NCBI GenBank assembly: GCA_033065855.1
Contig: JAVXUO010002253.1
Coordinates: 62,001 to 126,000, forward strand
Source of the DNA: Escallonia rubra
Lineage: Eukaryota > Streptophyta > Magnoliopsida > Escalloniales > Escalloniaceae
Direction: 5' to 3'
Length of the DNA: 64,000 nucleotides
A program made the translations under genes and the position numbers. The notes beneath the pieces are model-generated. The model saw nothing but the letters and a program-made list of their open reading frames with translations, was not told the DNA's origin and did not search any database. Of this stretch, positions 11,005-21,778 are shown piece after piece; position 1 is the stretch's first letter, and every line of letters starts with the position of its first letter.

Positions 11005-11322
11005 GTGGGCAAGAAGGCGATCATAACACAAACTCTACCTCCGATTAATGATGTTGGTCAAGTGATTCTTGAGCCAACTCAAATATTGGACCATCGAATG
11101 ATAAAAAGGGGTTCTACCTATATTCCTCAAGTACTGGTGGGTTGGACTAACCTGCCAGAAGGTGACACTACATGGGAAGATAGGGATGTTCTTAATGCCA
11201 AATTTCCAGAGTTTATTGCTGAAGTGGAGGAGAATTTTGAAAGGGGAGGGAATGTCAGGAATTCTCCTAAAAGAATTCCTGTCAAGATCCTAAAAGAAGG
11301 TCTCCTCCAAAATTACTTGTAA
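11005..11322 (+). pseudogene. Chromodomain end of gypsy pol
   Basis: The frame contains VLVGWTNLPEGDTTWEDRDV and KFPEFI, the signature of the chromodomain at the integrase C-terminus of chromoviruses, which targets integration to particular chromatin. The frame then runs past the purine tract into the 3' LTR, so its last residues (after about 11250) are LTR-encoded or read-through. Confidence 0.85.
11238..11252 (+). other. Polypurine tract of the gypsy element
   Basis: gaaaggggagggaa lies directly before the 3' LTR start TGTCAGGAATTC at 11253, where plus-strand DNA synthesis is primed. Confidence 0.75.
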
Positions 11323-11381
11323 GTGCAGCTGGTGAAGATGAGCTCAATAGACAAGGATTTCTGATATCAATTTTTGGCAAC
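11253..11381 (+). repeat. 3' LTR of the gypsy element, left part
   Basis: Matches the first about 129 bp of the 5' LTR and breaks at ...tttttggcaac. The match resumes at 19704, so the LTR was split by an insertion that duplicated GCAAC (11377-11381 and 19704-19708). Confidence 0.9.
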
Positions 11382-13144
11382 TGTCACGCCCCCGACCCGG
11401 AGGCGGACCTACACATACTATTTTAAAATATTCTTGCTTACCAGAAATATAATACCAAAGCATTTACCAAGAAAATAACCTTAAGAGATAATCAGAGCTC
11501 TAAACATATCCCAATCAAAAGCTAGCATTCATGATCAATGTCTAATAAATAAAGCGGAAGTCTGAAAACATTAGTCACTACCAAAATTTAGGGTTCTCAG
11601 AAGTCACTTATTAAAACTATTACAACTATCTTATTTTCAAGTCACTAAAAAGAGTCAAAAATTAAAGAACAACTCCAAGCTCATGCATACGGCTACCCCC
11701 TTTGCCAATGTCTTAGCTTAATTACCTGAAATGGGAGGAGAAAGGGGGGGGGGAGGGGTGTGAGCACAAAGCCCAGCAAAGATCACACGCACACACCCAC
11801 GGAGTACAACACATGTATCCAATAATACGTAACTGAGTCAAGCGAAACTAATGAAAACTAGAGTGCAAAGACGATACTTAAGCCTAGCACGACGAATCTC
11901 ATTTCGGGGTATTAACCCATCAAAGGTCGAATCAAAGTCAAAATCAAAGGAACACATTGAATAATTGAACTAATAATTGAATACGATACAATCACGTAAT
12001 ACGTGACTGTAAAGCACGTTAACCTAAGTACGTGAATGTTCTAAGTTCAAAGTTTTGCATACCGGTAGCAATTGTCATATTTTGTCATGGCATCACATTA
12101 ACCTAAGTACGTAAAGGTTCTAAAATATTAGTTCAATTCAAAGAGGTCAAACAGACATCAAAGTATCTCACGGATATACTAGCTGCAAAAGTGTCAAAAC
12201 TTGCATTTCAATAAGGACAACTTAACGATTTTAGAAACTATTCAATCTTCGACTGAATCGAAGATAACGAAGATACGAGTTTAACGGAATTGGAATCGCT
12301 TGAATCCGAGTTTGTACGGCTCCAGAAATTTTAAATAAAGACATATGGGCAAAAAGGTTAACAAATGATGTGCACCACATCAAAATTGACACGTGGCAAG
12401 GCCACTTCACAAATTACACGGCCACTTCTCCTCCAAAATCTTTTCAATTACTTTAAACAATTCATTAGTAATGATTGACAATGATCGGTGGTAAATGGTA
12501 ATGGTGCTGGGCACTTGTACAAGTGCAGAATAAACTGAAAGAGCAAGAGTTGCTCTGCTACGGCAAACATCAGCGTCAATCGGAAAATATGAAATAACAG
12601 ATATCACAACAACCGACGCATGAAAATCTTAGAATTGGTGTACCCACGCGATACAAAAACATCATGTCAGAATGAATAAATTATAATTTTGGTAAAAGAT
12701 AAATTCTTCATCGATTCAGAATCAAAGTAATAAAATTGATCAATAGAATAATGATAGCGAAGCGGATGTGTACATGAAACTCTTACCTTAATTTTTACGC
12801 AATAATATTTCCCAATTTGCGTAACCTTTCGAAAATCTCGAAACCTAAATAATTAAATCAACCACTACTAACATTAAAATCTTCAAATCACAACTCTATT
12901 GATTAAGATTTAGGAGCACTTACCAGTAGAAGGGTGAAATCATCAAGCCCTAATTTTCTCTTTCCTCTCCTCTCTCAAAGACCAAACTCAATTTATCGAT
13001 AAAATACAACCTAATCAGTCTTTTTATTTCTCTAAACTTGGTAAATAACTCAAAGGGCCCTTAAAGATATGTTACTTATTCAAAAGGAATTCCAAAATAT
13101 TATTAAAAGTTCAAAAGTATCCCAAGAATTAAAATAATTAACAA

Positions 13145-13320
13145 CACTACAAGAAAACCAATCTATAGTGACAAAACAGCCTACGGTGTAAAGGGAATCG
13201 TAGATACAAGTCCGCCTTAGACCTACGGTTAAGATAGAACCGTGGTGTAAAGGGAATCGTTGATACAAGTCCGCCTTAGACCTACGGTTAAGATAGAACC
13301 GTGGCCATTTGTTCTGCTCA
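13145..13320. repeat. Left subterminal repeats of the CACTA element
   Basis: Starts at the terminal repeat and contains two near-identical consecutive units (about 13185-13244 and 13245-13304) reading ggtgtaaagggaatcg, then tagatacaagtccgcc, then cctacggttaagatagaacc. The CCTACGGT/ACCGT words match those at the right end and are the likely transposase-binding motif. Confidence 0.7.
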
Positions 13321-13591
13321 AAATTGGAACCCAATTGCTCAAAATTGGAACCCAATTGCAACGGTGCTTACCATGGGAATTGGGTGGGAAATCAGGTTAC
13401 CTTGCACAGCTTTGGCGATTGAATCTCTCAAACGCAAACCCCACGGCTGATTACCATGGGGATAGGGGTCGACGATCAGGCGGGAGAAATTTGCGGGCAG
13501 AATTTTGGCAATTGGTCCAGATCGAATTGCACAAAACCTATTTCGGATGAGATTTTGGGGGGCAACAAGAATTTCAGTGAAGATCAACTTC

Positions 13592-13680
13592 TAGGTATGA
13601 CATTCTTCTTGCTTCTTTTTGTCGATCACTCATACCTTCTTCTCTCTTCTTCTATTGATCACAACGTATGGTGAAACAAT
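13592..13680 (+). repeat. Direct repeat with 17566-17670
   Basis: Both copies read ggtatgacnttcttc, then ttctttttgtcgatcactca, then cttcttctat, then gatcacancgtatggtgaaa. The second copy (17566-17670) contains a short extra piece. Separation is about 4 kb within the same CACTA element. Confidence 0.75.
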
Positions 13681-13810
13681 TAGGAGGGTAAAGAGAATGG
13701 AGAATTTAAGATGAGATTTGGAGTCACGAGAATAAGAAGATTGAAACGGTATGAGCCCTACATGTTTATCCACAAGTGCATGTGAACCCATGGATAAACT
13801 GGTGGTCCAA

Positions 13811-13878
13811 GGTATGGATTTCAAAGTTTTGTCGGATTAGTTATGATAAAAATCTCGTTATGAGTGTAAAACAAGATT

Positions 13879-13951
<73 letters not shown>

Positions 13952-14016
13952 CTTGTTTTACACTCATAAGGAGATTTTTATCATAACTAATCCGACAAAA
14001 CTTTGAAATCCATACC
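13811..14016. repeat. 206-bp near-perfect palindrome with CA/TA/TG core
   Basis: The left arm starts ggtatggatttcaaagtttt, runs about 70 bp into (AC)n and (AT)n, and mirrors into (TG)n and the exact reverse complement ending aaatccatacc at 14016. I see one clear mismatch (a G/C exchange in the ctcgttatgag word). It lies inside the CACTA element. Such a structure is either a foldback MITE or a hairpin capable of forming long double-stranded RNA. Confidence 0.88.
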
Positions 14017-15622
14017 TGGCTTGCAATCATTTGCTCTGTATTTGCTATGGGCTAGTGTTCAATTGGAAAAACTTTATCCTGTTCTTATGGTCTATTCTTT
14101 CTAGCATTTGCTGGAATTTTTTTAATGTCTACTGTGTTTAGGACGAATTTTATCATTTATATTTTGTAAAGAAAAAGTCTCTTGAAGAAAACAATCAGCT
14201 GTGCTGATGTTTGTTCCCATCAAATATCCTTTGCAAGCTAGTTGCCTCAAGTTCTATTACTTGGTGGGTATTAGCTTTCCGTTGTCCTCTTAAGAGCGAG
14301 CATGATTAAAGCTGCTGTTCATTATATCTTTGCCTAAGTCAAGCTTATTGGCAAATCATAGATAGCTTGATAAATAGTTATTGCATCACTTACTGTACTA
14401 TGTCAGAAAACCCTCTCCCACAGTAGAAGTGCTCGTAGCAAATGTTGGTTGTTATCCTAGACAGATTACAAGCTGGATGTAAAACTATATGGTATACCAC
14501 ATATTATGCAGTATAACAACTTATGTGTGAATAAGGTTGTGCAGTGCTCCATATAAGATAGTATGTAATCTATGTATGCTCGGAACATTAGTAGGCATTG
14601 TTAGGGATATGTTGGTAACTGCGACACTGAAATAAGAGTGGAAGGCCATATTTGGCTTTTGATTTAAAGCGTACTCTATAAGCTAGTCATGCTTGATGGG
14701 TGCAGTATATGTGGTCTCCAGGTTTTGTTAGCCATTGAATTCGCACCAAGCCCTTAAGCGGCTGGCTACAAATGGTGTTAATTGTTGGTTCATCCAAGAA
14801 AAGTGTTTTACATGTGAATTGTGATGTATGGTGTCTCGGAGATCCTATAGCTACGTTTTCTTTAATATCCACTAGGAGTTTCTATTTACGTATTTACTTG
14901 TTTTGGCGGATCTTTTCTTTGCTTTGTGCCTCGTGTACTGGCAACAATGGTTTTTATGATTTCGTGAGCATCATGTAGTCAAAATTATATCTGGCCTGGC
15001 ATGGGTTGATAGATATGAAATTTTCTTATGCCTAACAGATCTCGTCTATTATCTGATAAATAAGAACCATCATCTCGTTGCAATTAAGTTTGTTTGTTCA
15101 TTTGGCGTTCACAATAAGTTTCCACCAGTAGTACTCTTAAAAGACTGCTTGAAGCGCATCAACATCACAAAAGGGTTGCTAATGCCTAACAGGGCCCTGT
15201 TAGGCAAAACAGTGTGCGGCTTTATCTAATTGTTGTACTTAACACTTTGAATATAAGTAGAAGATTTGATTAACACACAGAGACAATTGGAATTGGCAAT
15301 TTTAGAATAGTTGTCATAGTTGGAGCTTTGTGCTAATACGTATCTTGTAGTTCATTTGGTTTGAGCTAGGCCATAGTAACTAGTACTCAACACCAAAATT
15401 CCATTTTTAGACTTGAACCCAAGAAGATATGGTGATAGGACTTTTATGAGCTATTATATTGTTGTATTTAGGTTTTCTTGACATATAAATTTAGTTAGTG
15501 TAATGTTCATATTGCCGGTGTTAGCCAATGTTTTGGAATGCGTAATTGCAGGCATTCGCCACTGTTAACAAATGTTGAAGCTTGAGTTTTAGATATCATG
15601 AGAGATGTTATGCTTATGAATC

Positions 15623-16070
15623 GAGAACACCAATCCTTCTGTATAGTTTCTTTCAAGGACACATAATATGGAGGAAAAAAAAACCATGATTGTATATGCC
15701 ATGTTCCAATTGTATGACATGATCACAACACATTCAGTTTCTTTCAGTATTGGCAACATTGCATGAATGGTTTCGCTATGATTTGAGAAGAGGGCTCTCT
15801 AAAGAGTAACCAGTTGCATACAACTGCATCCCTCCTCTGTTTTCCATCAAGAACACCAACTCTTCTGTATAGTTTCTTTCAAGGACACATAATATGCAGG
15901 AAAAACAAACCATGATTGTATATCCCTATATTTGTCCATGCCACGTTCCAATTGTATGACATGATCATATCACATTCAGTTTCTTTCATTATTGGCAACA
16001 TTGCATGAATGGTTTCGCTATGATTTGAGAATAGGGCTCTCTAAGGAGTAACCAGTTGCATACAACTGCA
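15623..16070 (+). repeat. Tandem duplication of about 210 bp
   Basis: Copy 1 (15623-15828) and copy 2 (15849-16070) share gaacaccaa, ttctgtatagtttctttcaa, gaatggtttcgctatgattt and end in the same accagttgcatacaactgca, with a small insertion in copy 2. They lie within the CACTA element and are of similar age by eye. Confidence 0.85.
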
Positions 16071-16339
16071 GTCAGTTATAACCTTAAATCAATCCAAGAG
16101 ACCTCGTATCTCATAGAGTCTAGTAGGATTTTCAGAAAAGTCTTATTCGACTCTAGGTTTTTCCATAAAAGTCTTCTTAGCTGAAATTAGATCAACATTC
16201 TGGGGCAATGTTGGCCATTTTGATTGGTGTTATGTTGCAACTCTTGCAACAGCTTAGGTTGTGCTTAGGCTTTGAAAAAAATTTAATCATCTTTCTAGCT
16301 TATTAGCTTAATGGCTCTGAAAGGTTGATGCTTACGCCT

Positions 16340-16770
16340 TCACACACACACACAAACACACACATTCACTCTCACTGTACTATGATTTGTTTAGTTACAC
16401 ACTGTGGTGTGCTTTAAGTTTGCTGGAATTTCACACTGCTCAATTTGCTGAATTCTCACACACGTGGAGAGAGTTCAATTTGCTAAAATTAAGCCCACAA
16501 AAACACACACACACACACAGAGTTCAGTTTGCTGAAATCACACACACATGCACCCACATGCACACAGTTCATTTTGCTGAAATCTCATACACACACATTG
16601 TTCAATTTGCTGAAACCTCTCTTTCACACACATAGATAGCTCAATTTTCTAAAAATTTCACGCAAAACAATGCTGAAATCACAGACACATACTCTGCTAT
16701 TGGCTGAATCTGCACTTACACAGCTCAATTTGCTGAAATCACACATTCAAACACACACATGCATAGCTTA
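16340..16770 (+). repeat. CA-rich minisatellite
   Basis: About nine irregular units of roughly 40-60 bp alternate an (AC)n stretch with ttcaatttgctgaaatc variants. Frames through it are low-complexity and not credible as genes. Confidence 0.75.
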
Positions 16771-17670
16771 ATTTGCTAAAATCGGCTGAAGCTTGGGGTA
16801 GATTGATGGTTTGAGCTATCTTTCTGTCTCTCGATATGTATGTATGATTGGTTGGTGGCTGTGTTGATCGATCTCCACATATCTTGAGTGACATTGATAC
16901 CATATGAAGTTTTTGAGTTTGTAAATAGGCCCTTGAAATGATCTGCTATAGTACATATGGCTATCGTCTGGCGAGAAATTTTCTATCCTATGTGGTAGTT
17001 AATTTTCTTTTTGCCTTTCTCTAAGAAATGTTAGTTTGTAAGAAGCATGCCTCGCAAAATATCAAACTTTTTTTCTTCATAGATAGAGATTGTGCATCTT
17101 TAGATTGGAGTTTGAAAAAGTTCAGATGCTTTCTCTAATTTTTTTATTTATTTATGATGTTTCATCTAATGGGATGCTTGTGCTTTATTTACGCTTATAA
17201 TTTGTGGACGCTTTTGGTTTTCTTCTCTTCACCTTTCCTCCTTTTGCTGAGAACACTTAATTCAGGGTGCATGCTTGTTATGATGCTTGCATAAGGCTTA
17301 GGTTCTTTTGTTGCAGGGCTTGGCTTGATAGGGGAAAATACATTAGTGTGTTTGGAATTCGTTGAAAGTGGGGCTTCAAAACATTTAAGCGCAATTGAAG
17401 GTACTTTTATTTCACTTACTATTTTTTACATGTACATGAATATCAATTAGAAAATGGATTTTTATGTTTGATGCCCCTTTCAGTTAGAAATCTGATTTTA
17501 TGTGCATACTGTAATGTTCTTGCTTAGCATGTCAAATATAAGTTTACACATAAACGTTCCTCTCAGGTATGACGTTCTTCTTTCTTCTTTTTGTCGATCA
17601 CTCACACCATGCCGATTTTCTTCTCTCTTCTTCTATCGATCACAGCGTATGGTGAAACAATTAGTTTTCT

Positions 17671-19214
17671 AACATGAAACAATTAGTTCTTCTATCGATC
17701 TCTCTTCTTCTTTTTATTTGGGTTTGATATTAGTTTGCTGATTACACAAAGTTTTCTAGCATGAACCAGAAATAGTTTGCTGATTACACAAAGTCCTCCT
17801 GTTGGCCCATTGATTAATCATGTTGGCATGGTGGCTGCTCCTTTGGTCAATGCAAATATAAACTGCGAGATTGCTAGGGCTTACCATGACTATGAGTTTG
17901 ATCTTGGGCATATTTGACTTGAAGTTGTTTGACCGGTGAGGAAGGATTTTAGGGTTTTTACAAGTAATTTTACGTTTTCGTTGTGCTGGAGTGTCCTGTC
18001 AGTGTTACCGCGCCTATCGACCGATTGGTTGACGGGCTTTAGCTTTGCTGTGTTGTTTTCATGTTGGAATTCTAATAACAAATCATCATAATTAGTGCAA
18101 TTTGTCATGGTCTCTTTCTTTTCAATGAATTTTATATCACAAAATTTGTAGCACATGCGAGTATCCGAAGCAGTTCTGGCATAAATGTTTGTTATCCGTG
18201 ATTGTGGGCCGGAATTCAGCTTCTTGGTCATCAATGGATCAAAACGCTGTGTTTTTCCTCGCTTTGGTACGTGCCACTAGAGTCAGAACAAACAACAAAG
18301 CACAATGAGTCCGGACCTTTTAGATACAATTATTGGCGAATGCCGTGTTTCTGAATTAGCCATTGCTGAGGAAATTCTGTTATTGGCACCTGCTCCAGTG
18401 GCCTCAATTTCATCGGAATTAGCTTCCACCACCACCACCACCACCAAAAGAACCTCAGGAACCCTCTACTTTTAGTTTAGCTTCAAGAGAATTAGTGCCT
18501 TGTGAAATTAGTTGTAACTGATATGTAGCTTATATGCCATTTTTCAGATCAACATCAGTGCTTGAAACCTCATTTGAGTTAGTGAAATCATTTACTTCAG
18601 CTTGTATTCATGCATGACAATTTGGGACTATGGACGGTGCCTCTCTGATCACCCTTGCAGTTGGTGTAGGAGGGAGCAGCAAATGCATGAATGTTTTTTG
18701 TTTGTATTGTAGGAGTAGAGAAGGAAAAACATACCCTGGCCATCTGGTGGTGAGCCGATCCCTTGAAGCAGTCTTCTCCAACTTGCCCCTGAAATCAGCG
18801 TGGTCTAGTGGATATAAGTGGACTCTATGTAATATACCAGAAGCATTGCATATTTGAACTTCTATAAGAAATTACATGCTTGAATCTTAGGTAAATCTAA
18901 ATCTATAATTTCTTCGCTTGCTTGCTATTTGTTTGTCGTAATAGTGTGTGAGACAGAGGGGTCGTGGTACCTTCTGCCCACCTTTTCTCGTTTAGCATAC
19001 ATATGCTGTTAGTCTTTTTTACCTTCTGTGAATGTGATTGTGTGTGTGGGTTGGGACGTGCCGGGGGGGGGGGGGGCTGATATTGCTGTTTAGTGTAAGC
19101 ACTCACAGGTCCTGGCCTTCGGTTCTGGTGTTTCAGATAGGATGCAGTAAGTTGAAAGTAAGATGCAGGTTATTGTGATAAAACAAGATCCAACATTCGA
19201 TTAAAAAAAAAAAG
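17671..19214. other. CACTA interior, no recognisable gene
   Basis: Short frames on both strands (for example 18234-17890 minus and 18630-18857 plus) show no known domain. A CCACCACCACC run at about 18427-18445 and a G-run at about 19061-19076 are present. I cannot tell whether any exon of a captured or transposon gene is here. Confidence 0.3.
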
Positions 19215-19679
19215 AAGAGCACATGTACCTACGGTATAAACCGTAGGTAAAAGTTTGTGTTCTATTTTCTGGGCATTAATCCCTACAGTTGAAACCGTAG
19301 GGAAAGGCATAAAAAAAGGGCTATGGTTTAACTTTAGCCTACCGAATGTACCGTAGGTATAGCTTAAGTTACCTATAGGGTAAGCATATCCCTACGGTAT
19401 TGCCCATAGGCATAGCATTCAAAAATAAAACTTATTCCTACGGTTATACCGTAGGCTAATCCTCCAAAAACCGTTGCTATAAGTGAGTTAATACGAATTC
19501 GACATAGGTATATAGGCTACGGTATAACTGTAGGGATAACCTTCAACCCCGTAGGCATAGATCTAGGGCATCGCCACTTATGGCTACGGTATAGTACCGT
19601 AGGGATAGGCTATGCCTACGGTACATAGCACCAAAGCTACGGTACTGTACCGTAGGCATAACTTGATTTTCTTGTAGTG
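19215..19679. repeat. Right subterminal repeats of the CACTA element
   Basis: At least ten copies of a short palindromic motif (CCTACGGT...ACCGTAGG and variants) occur in 465 bp, ending in the terminal repeat at 19679. Many are arranged as small inverted pairs around 2-6 bp loops. Confidence 0.82.
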
Positions 19680-19703
19680 CTATATATTATTTGGGGTCTT
19701 ACA

Positions 19704-20194
19704 GCAACAGTGACAGTTGGGAAGCAAATCACTCGCAGGAGGTAAAGAGCTGTTAAAAGGCGCATGAGTTCATTGTTATCAAGACGCATACATGCCATCT
19801 GAAGACCACGCGCCCATCAATTAACAAGGAGTAATTAATGGAAGTCATTACTAGTAAGCTGCATTAAGGAGAGTCAAAGAATAAATGAAGACAATGCTAA
19901 ACTCTATGTGGATCCTCTGCGTGAAGAGTTACAACATTTAAGTTCATTTTTTTTTATATTTCTTTTTTCGAGAGATCTGAGTTTGTTAGAACCAAATCTA
20001 CATGGGGGCTCAGCATATATGTGCAGCTGAGGCCATTCTGTTATGAAAAGAAATTGATATTTCTCTCTCCTTCCTTGTGTTCTTTGTTTTCTCTTCTTCT
20101 GGGCCAAGCAATTTGGTCACTCAATTTCCTCCATCCTCAAAGAAATTCTCAAAAGATTGATCATAAAACCAAGTTAAGTAATCCATACTTAACA
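19704..20194 (+). repeat. 3' LTR of the gypsy element, right part
   Basis: Starts with the second GCAAC and continues the LTR alignment (agtgacag, then gaagcaaatcactcgc) to ACTTAACA at 20194, matching 6571 in the 5' LTR. The downstream bases diverge from the 5' internal sequence, confirming the end. Confidence 0.88.
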
Positions 20195-20463
20195 CTTTTC
20201 TATATTCCTCAATCAATTTTGCGCAACCCACTAATTTGCCTTTTTCGATTTTTAGGGTTTCTTCTTCGTCAAATTTCTATTTAATGTTTTTATTGGTTTT
20301 CCAGTTGAAGTAAAACTTCTTTGCAATGCCAGGAATTGTAAAAGGAATAGCAATGTGAATGATGAGGAAGATTAGTTTCTTATTTGTCTTAATTTATTTT
20401 TGATATTTATAGATAGAGGCTTATAGATCTTCTTTAATAGTGTTTTACCAGAAAGATGCATTG

Positions 20464-21030
20464 CACTATAAGAAAAACAATTTTTAGCGACGGTTTTTTA
20501 GCAACGGACCAATTTTCGTTGCTGAAAAGCACTTTTAGCGACGGATTTACCGTCGCTTAAAGTCTGTCGCTAAAGATTTTTACTTATGGAATTTTTCGTC
20601 GGTAACTATTTTCAGTGACGAACATTTACCGACGGTAAATCCGTCGCTAATTTGAATTTGAAAAATTCTTCCTTTTTTGATTTTTTTTTAAAAAAATAAT
20701 TTTTAAATTACTTTTAGCGACGGATTGATTCCGTCGGTAAAAGTTCATTTATTTGAAATTTTTTTAATAACTTTTAGCGACGGACTTTTAACGAAGGTTA
20801 AAATCCGTTGCTAAAAGTTACTTAAATACACACAAACCCTAGTTACATTCTTTTCTCCAGCCGTTGTACAACCTTCTCTTCCTATTTTCTCTCTGCCTCT
20901 CTCTCTCTCTTCTATCTACAACAACCCTTGCCTCACCGCTATGCCACCCCTGCCACCACAGCCCCGCCGACGTCAGCAGCTAGGCAAGCCCCACCAGTGT
21001 AACAGCCACGCACGCCCAGCTGCTACAGCC
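20464..21030 (+). mobile_element. Left end of a CACTA transposon, truncated by hAT DNA
   Basis: It starts CACTATAAGAAAAACA. Subterminal repeats of TTTAGCGACGG type follow to about 20820, then aaaccctag, a CT-rich leader, and an ATG at 20941 (MPPLPPQPRR). The same order is found in reverse at 4017-3414, so both belong to one CACTA group whose promoter lies inside the terminal region. The open frame from 20941 runs into the hAT element at 21031, so only a short proline- and arginine-rich N-terminus remains. The other end was not found. Confidence 0.75.
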
Positions 21031-21604
21031 CAGTGGTGTCAAAGGGCCAGGTTTGGGCCGGCCCAGCCCGGGCCCAGTAGGCCAAAAGAGAAAAAAGGCC
21101 AGGGCGGGGCCAGAGAGAATGGAAACCGGGCCAGGCCGGGCCGGGCCAGATTAATGGGGTATCTAGGCCCAGTCCAAGCCCTGGCCCTAGGCCCTATATT
21201 TAGGGCCGGGCTTGGGCGGGGCCCGGGCCCTATCCTTTTTTTTTTTAATTTCTTGTTATTCAAATTAAACACTTTAATTGACATAATTTCTTGTTATTAT
21301 GTAAGCAAATTATAATTTAATAATTAACGTATATATATTACCACATATATGTGTATACAAGCAAATAAAACAACTAAAAATCCCTAGGCACGCACACATA
21401 TATGTAGTAATATGTGTGTATACAATAAATATTTATAGCATTCAAATATTCAAACTGATGGAGTTAAATTGAAGATAAATTTATTCATAGGCCCTCCTCT
21501 TTTTATCCGGGCTTGGGACCGGCTTTTTTGGAAATAAACAGGCGAAGTTACCTATTTTTTATTATATATATGAAAAAATATCTATCTTGCTTGTAAAAAC
21601 CTAT

Positions 21605-21607
<3 letters not shown>
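21031..21607 (+). repeat. Left long inverted-repeat arm of the hAT element
   Basis: The outer about 215 bp are GGGCC-rich. The inner about 360 bp are AT-rich and unique-looking (aagcaaataaaacaactaaa and others). It matches the reverse complement of 24883-25447 with small indels and roughly a dozen or two substitutions by eye. Confidence 0.88.
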
Positions 21608-21652
<45 letters not shown>

Positions 21653-21681
21653 ATAGGTTTTTACAAGCAAGATATATATTT

Positions 21682-21725
<44 letters not shown>
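21570..21725. repeat. TA-rich palindrome at the inner end of the left arm
   Basis: cttgcttgtaaaaacctatt followed by cg(AT)n is mirrored by (AT)ncgaataggtttttacaag, and a further (AT)n tract extends to about 21725. The inner end of the left arm is thus itself present in both orientations. Confidence 0.8.
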
Positions 21726-21728
<3 letters not shown>

Positions 21729-21778
21729 GAAATAAATTATTCTAAAAACTTGGGAAATGGAAAATAAAAAGAAATTAC

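Larger units (their letters stand above)
13145..19679. mobile_element. CACTA transposon, 6.5 kb, no transposase found
   Basis: Its ends are CACTACAAGAAAACC at 13145 and GATTTTCTTGTAGTG ending 19679, a classic CACTA terminal inverted repeat. Flanking trinucleotides are caa and cta, a 2/3 match to the expected 3-bp target duplication. Subterminal repeats are variants of CCTACGGT/ACCGTAGG at both ends, dense at 19215-19679. The interior has only short open frames with no TNP1/TNP2 transposase motif, so it appears non-autonomous or decayed. It carries a large palindrome (13811-14016), a duplicated 0.2 kb segment (15623-16070), a CA-rich minisatellite (16340-16770) and a repeated leader-like segment (13592-13680 and 17566-17670). 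Gene capture is possible but unproven. Confidence 0.85.
11382..19703 (-). mobile_element. Solo LTR (minus strand) inserted in the gypsy 3' LTR, itself split by a CACTA element
   Basis: It begins TGTCACGCCCCCGACC at 11382 and ends GGGGTCTTACA at 19703, flanked by a perfect 5-bp duplication GCAAC. With the CACTA insertion removed it is about 1.79 kb (11382-13144 plus 19680-19703), contains no coding capacity and has TG...CA ends, as expected of a solo LTR. Read on the minus strand it starts TGTAAGACCCC and ends GGGGGCGTGACA, and it has a GCTCACACCCC...TTTCAGGTA passage near 11720-11780. Those are features I associate with Tekay/Del-type gypsy LTRs, hence the strand. Family naming is inference; solo-LTR status and nesting are seen directly. 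Confidence 0.82.
5952..20194 (+). mobile_element. Decayed Ty3/gypsy chromovirus with nested insertions in its 3' LTR
   Basis: The element runs from TGTCAGGAATTC at 5952 to the end of its interrupted 3' LTR at 20194. Order of parts: 5' LTR (5952-6571), degenerate tRNA-Met-like primer site (from 6573), gag, protease, reverse transcriptase, RNase H, integrase, chromodomain, purine tract (about 11238-11252) and 3' LTR (11253-11381 plus 19709-20194). Domain order and the chromodomain place it in the chromoviruses. Flanking pentamers are ttttt (5947-5951) and ctttt (20195-20199), a near match compatible with an aged 5-bp target duplication. Without the nested 8.3 kb insertion the element would be about 5.9 kb. 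All coding frames carry stops and frameshifts. Confidence 0.85.

Noticed and set aside
13145..19679. Plant host gene inside the CACTA element
   Set aside because: Several splice-like words and a repeated leader were seen, but no frame long enough or domain to support a gene model by eye.
20941..21315. 124-codon open frame as a host gene
   Set aside because: It starts in CACTA terminal DNA and continues into the GC-rich arm of the hAT element; only the first about 30 codons could be genuine transposon sequence.
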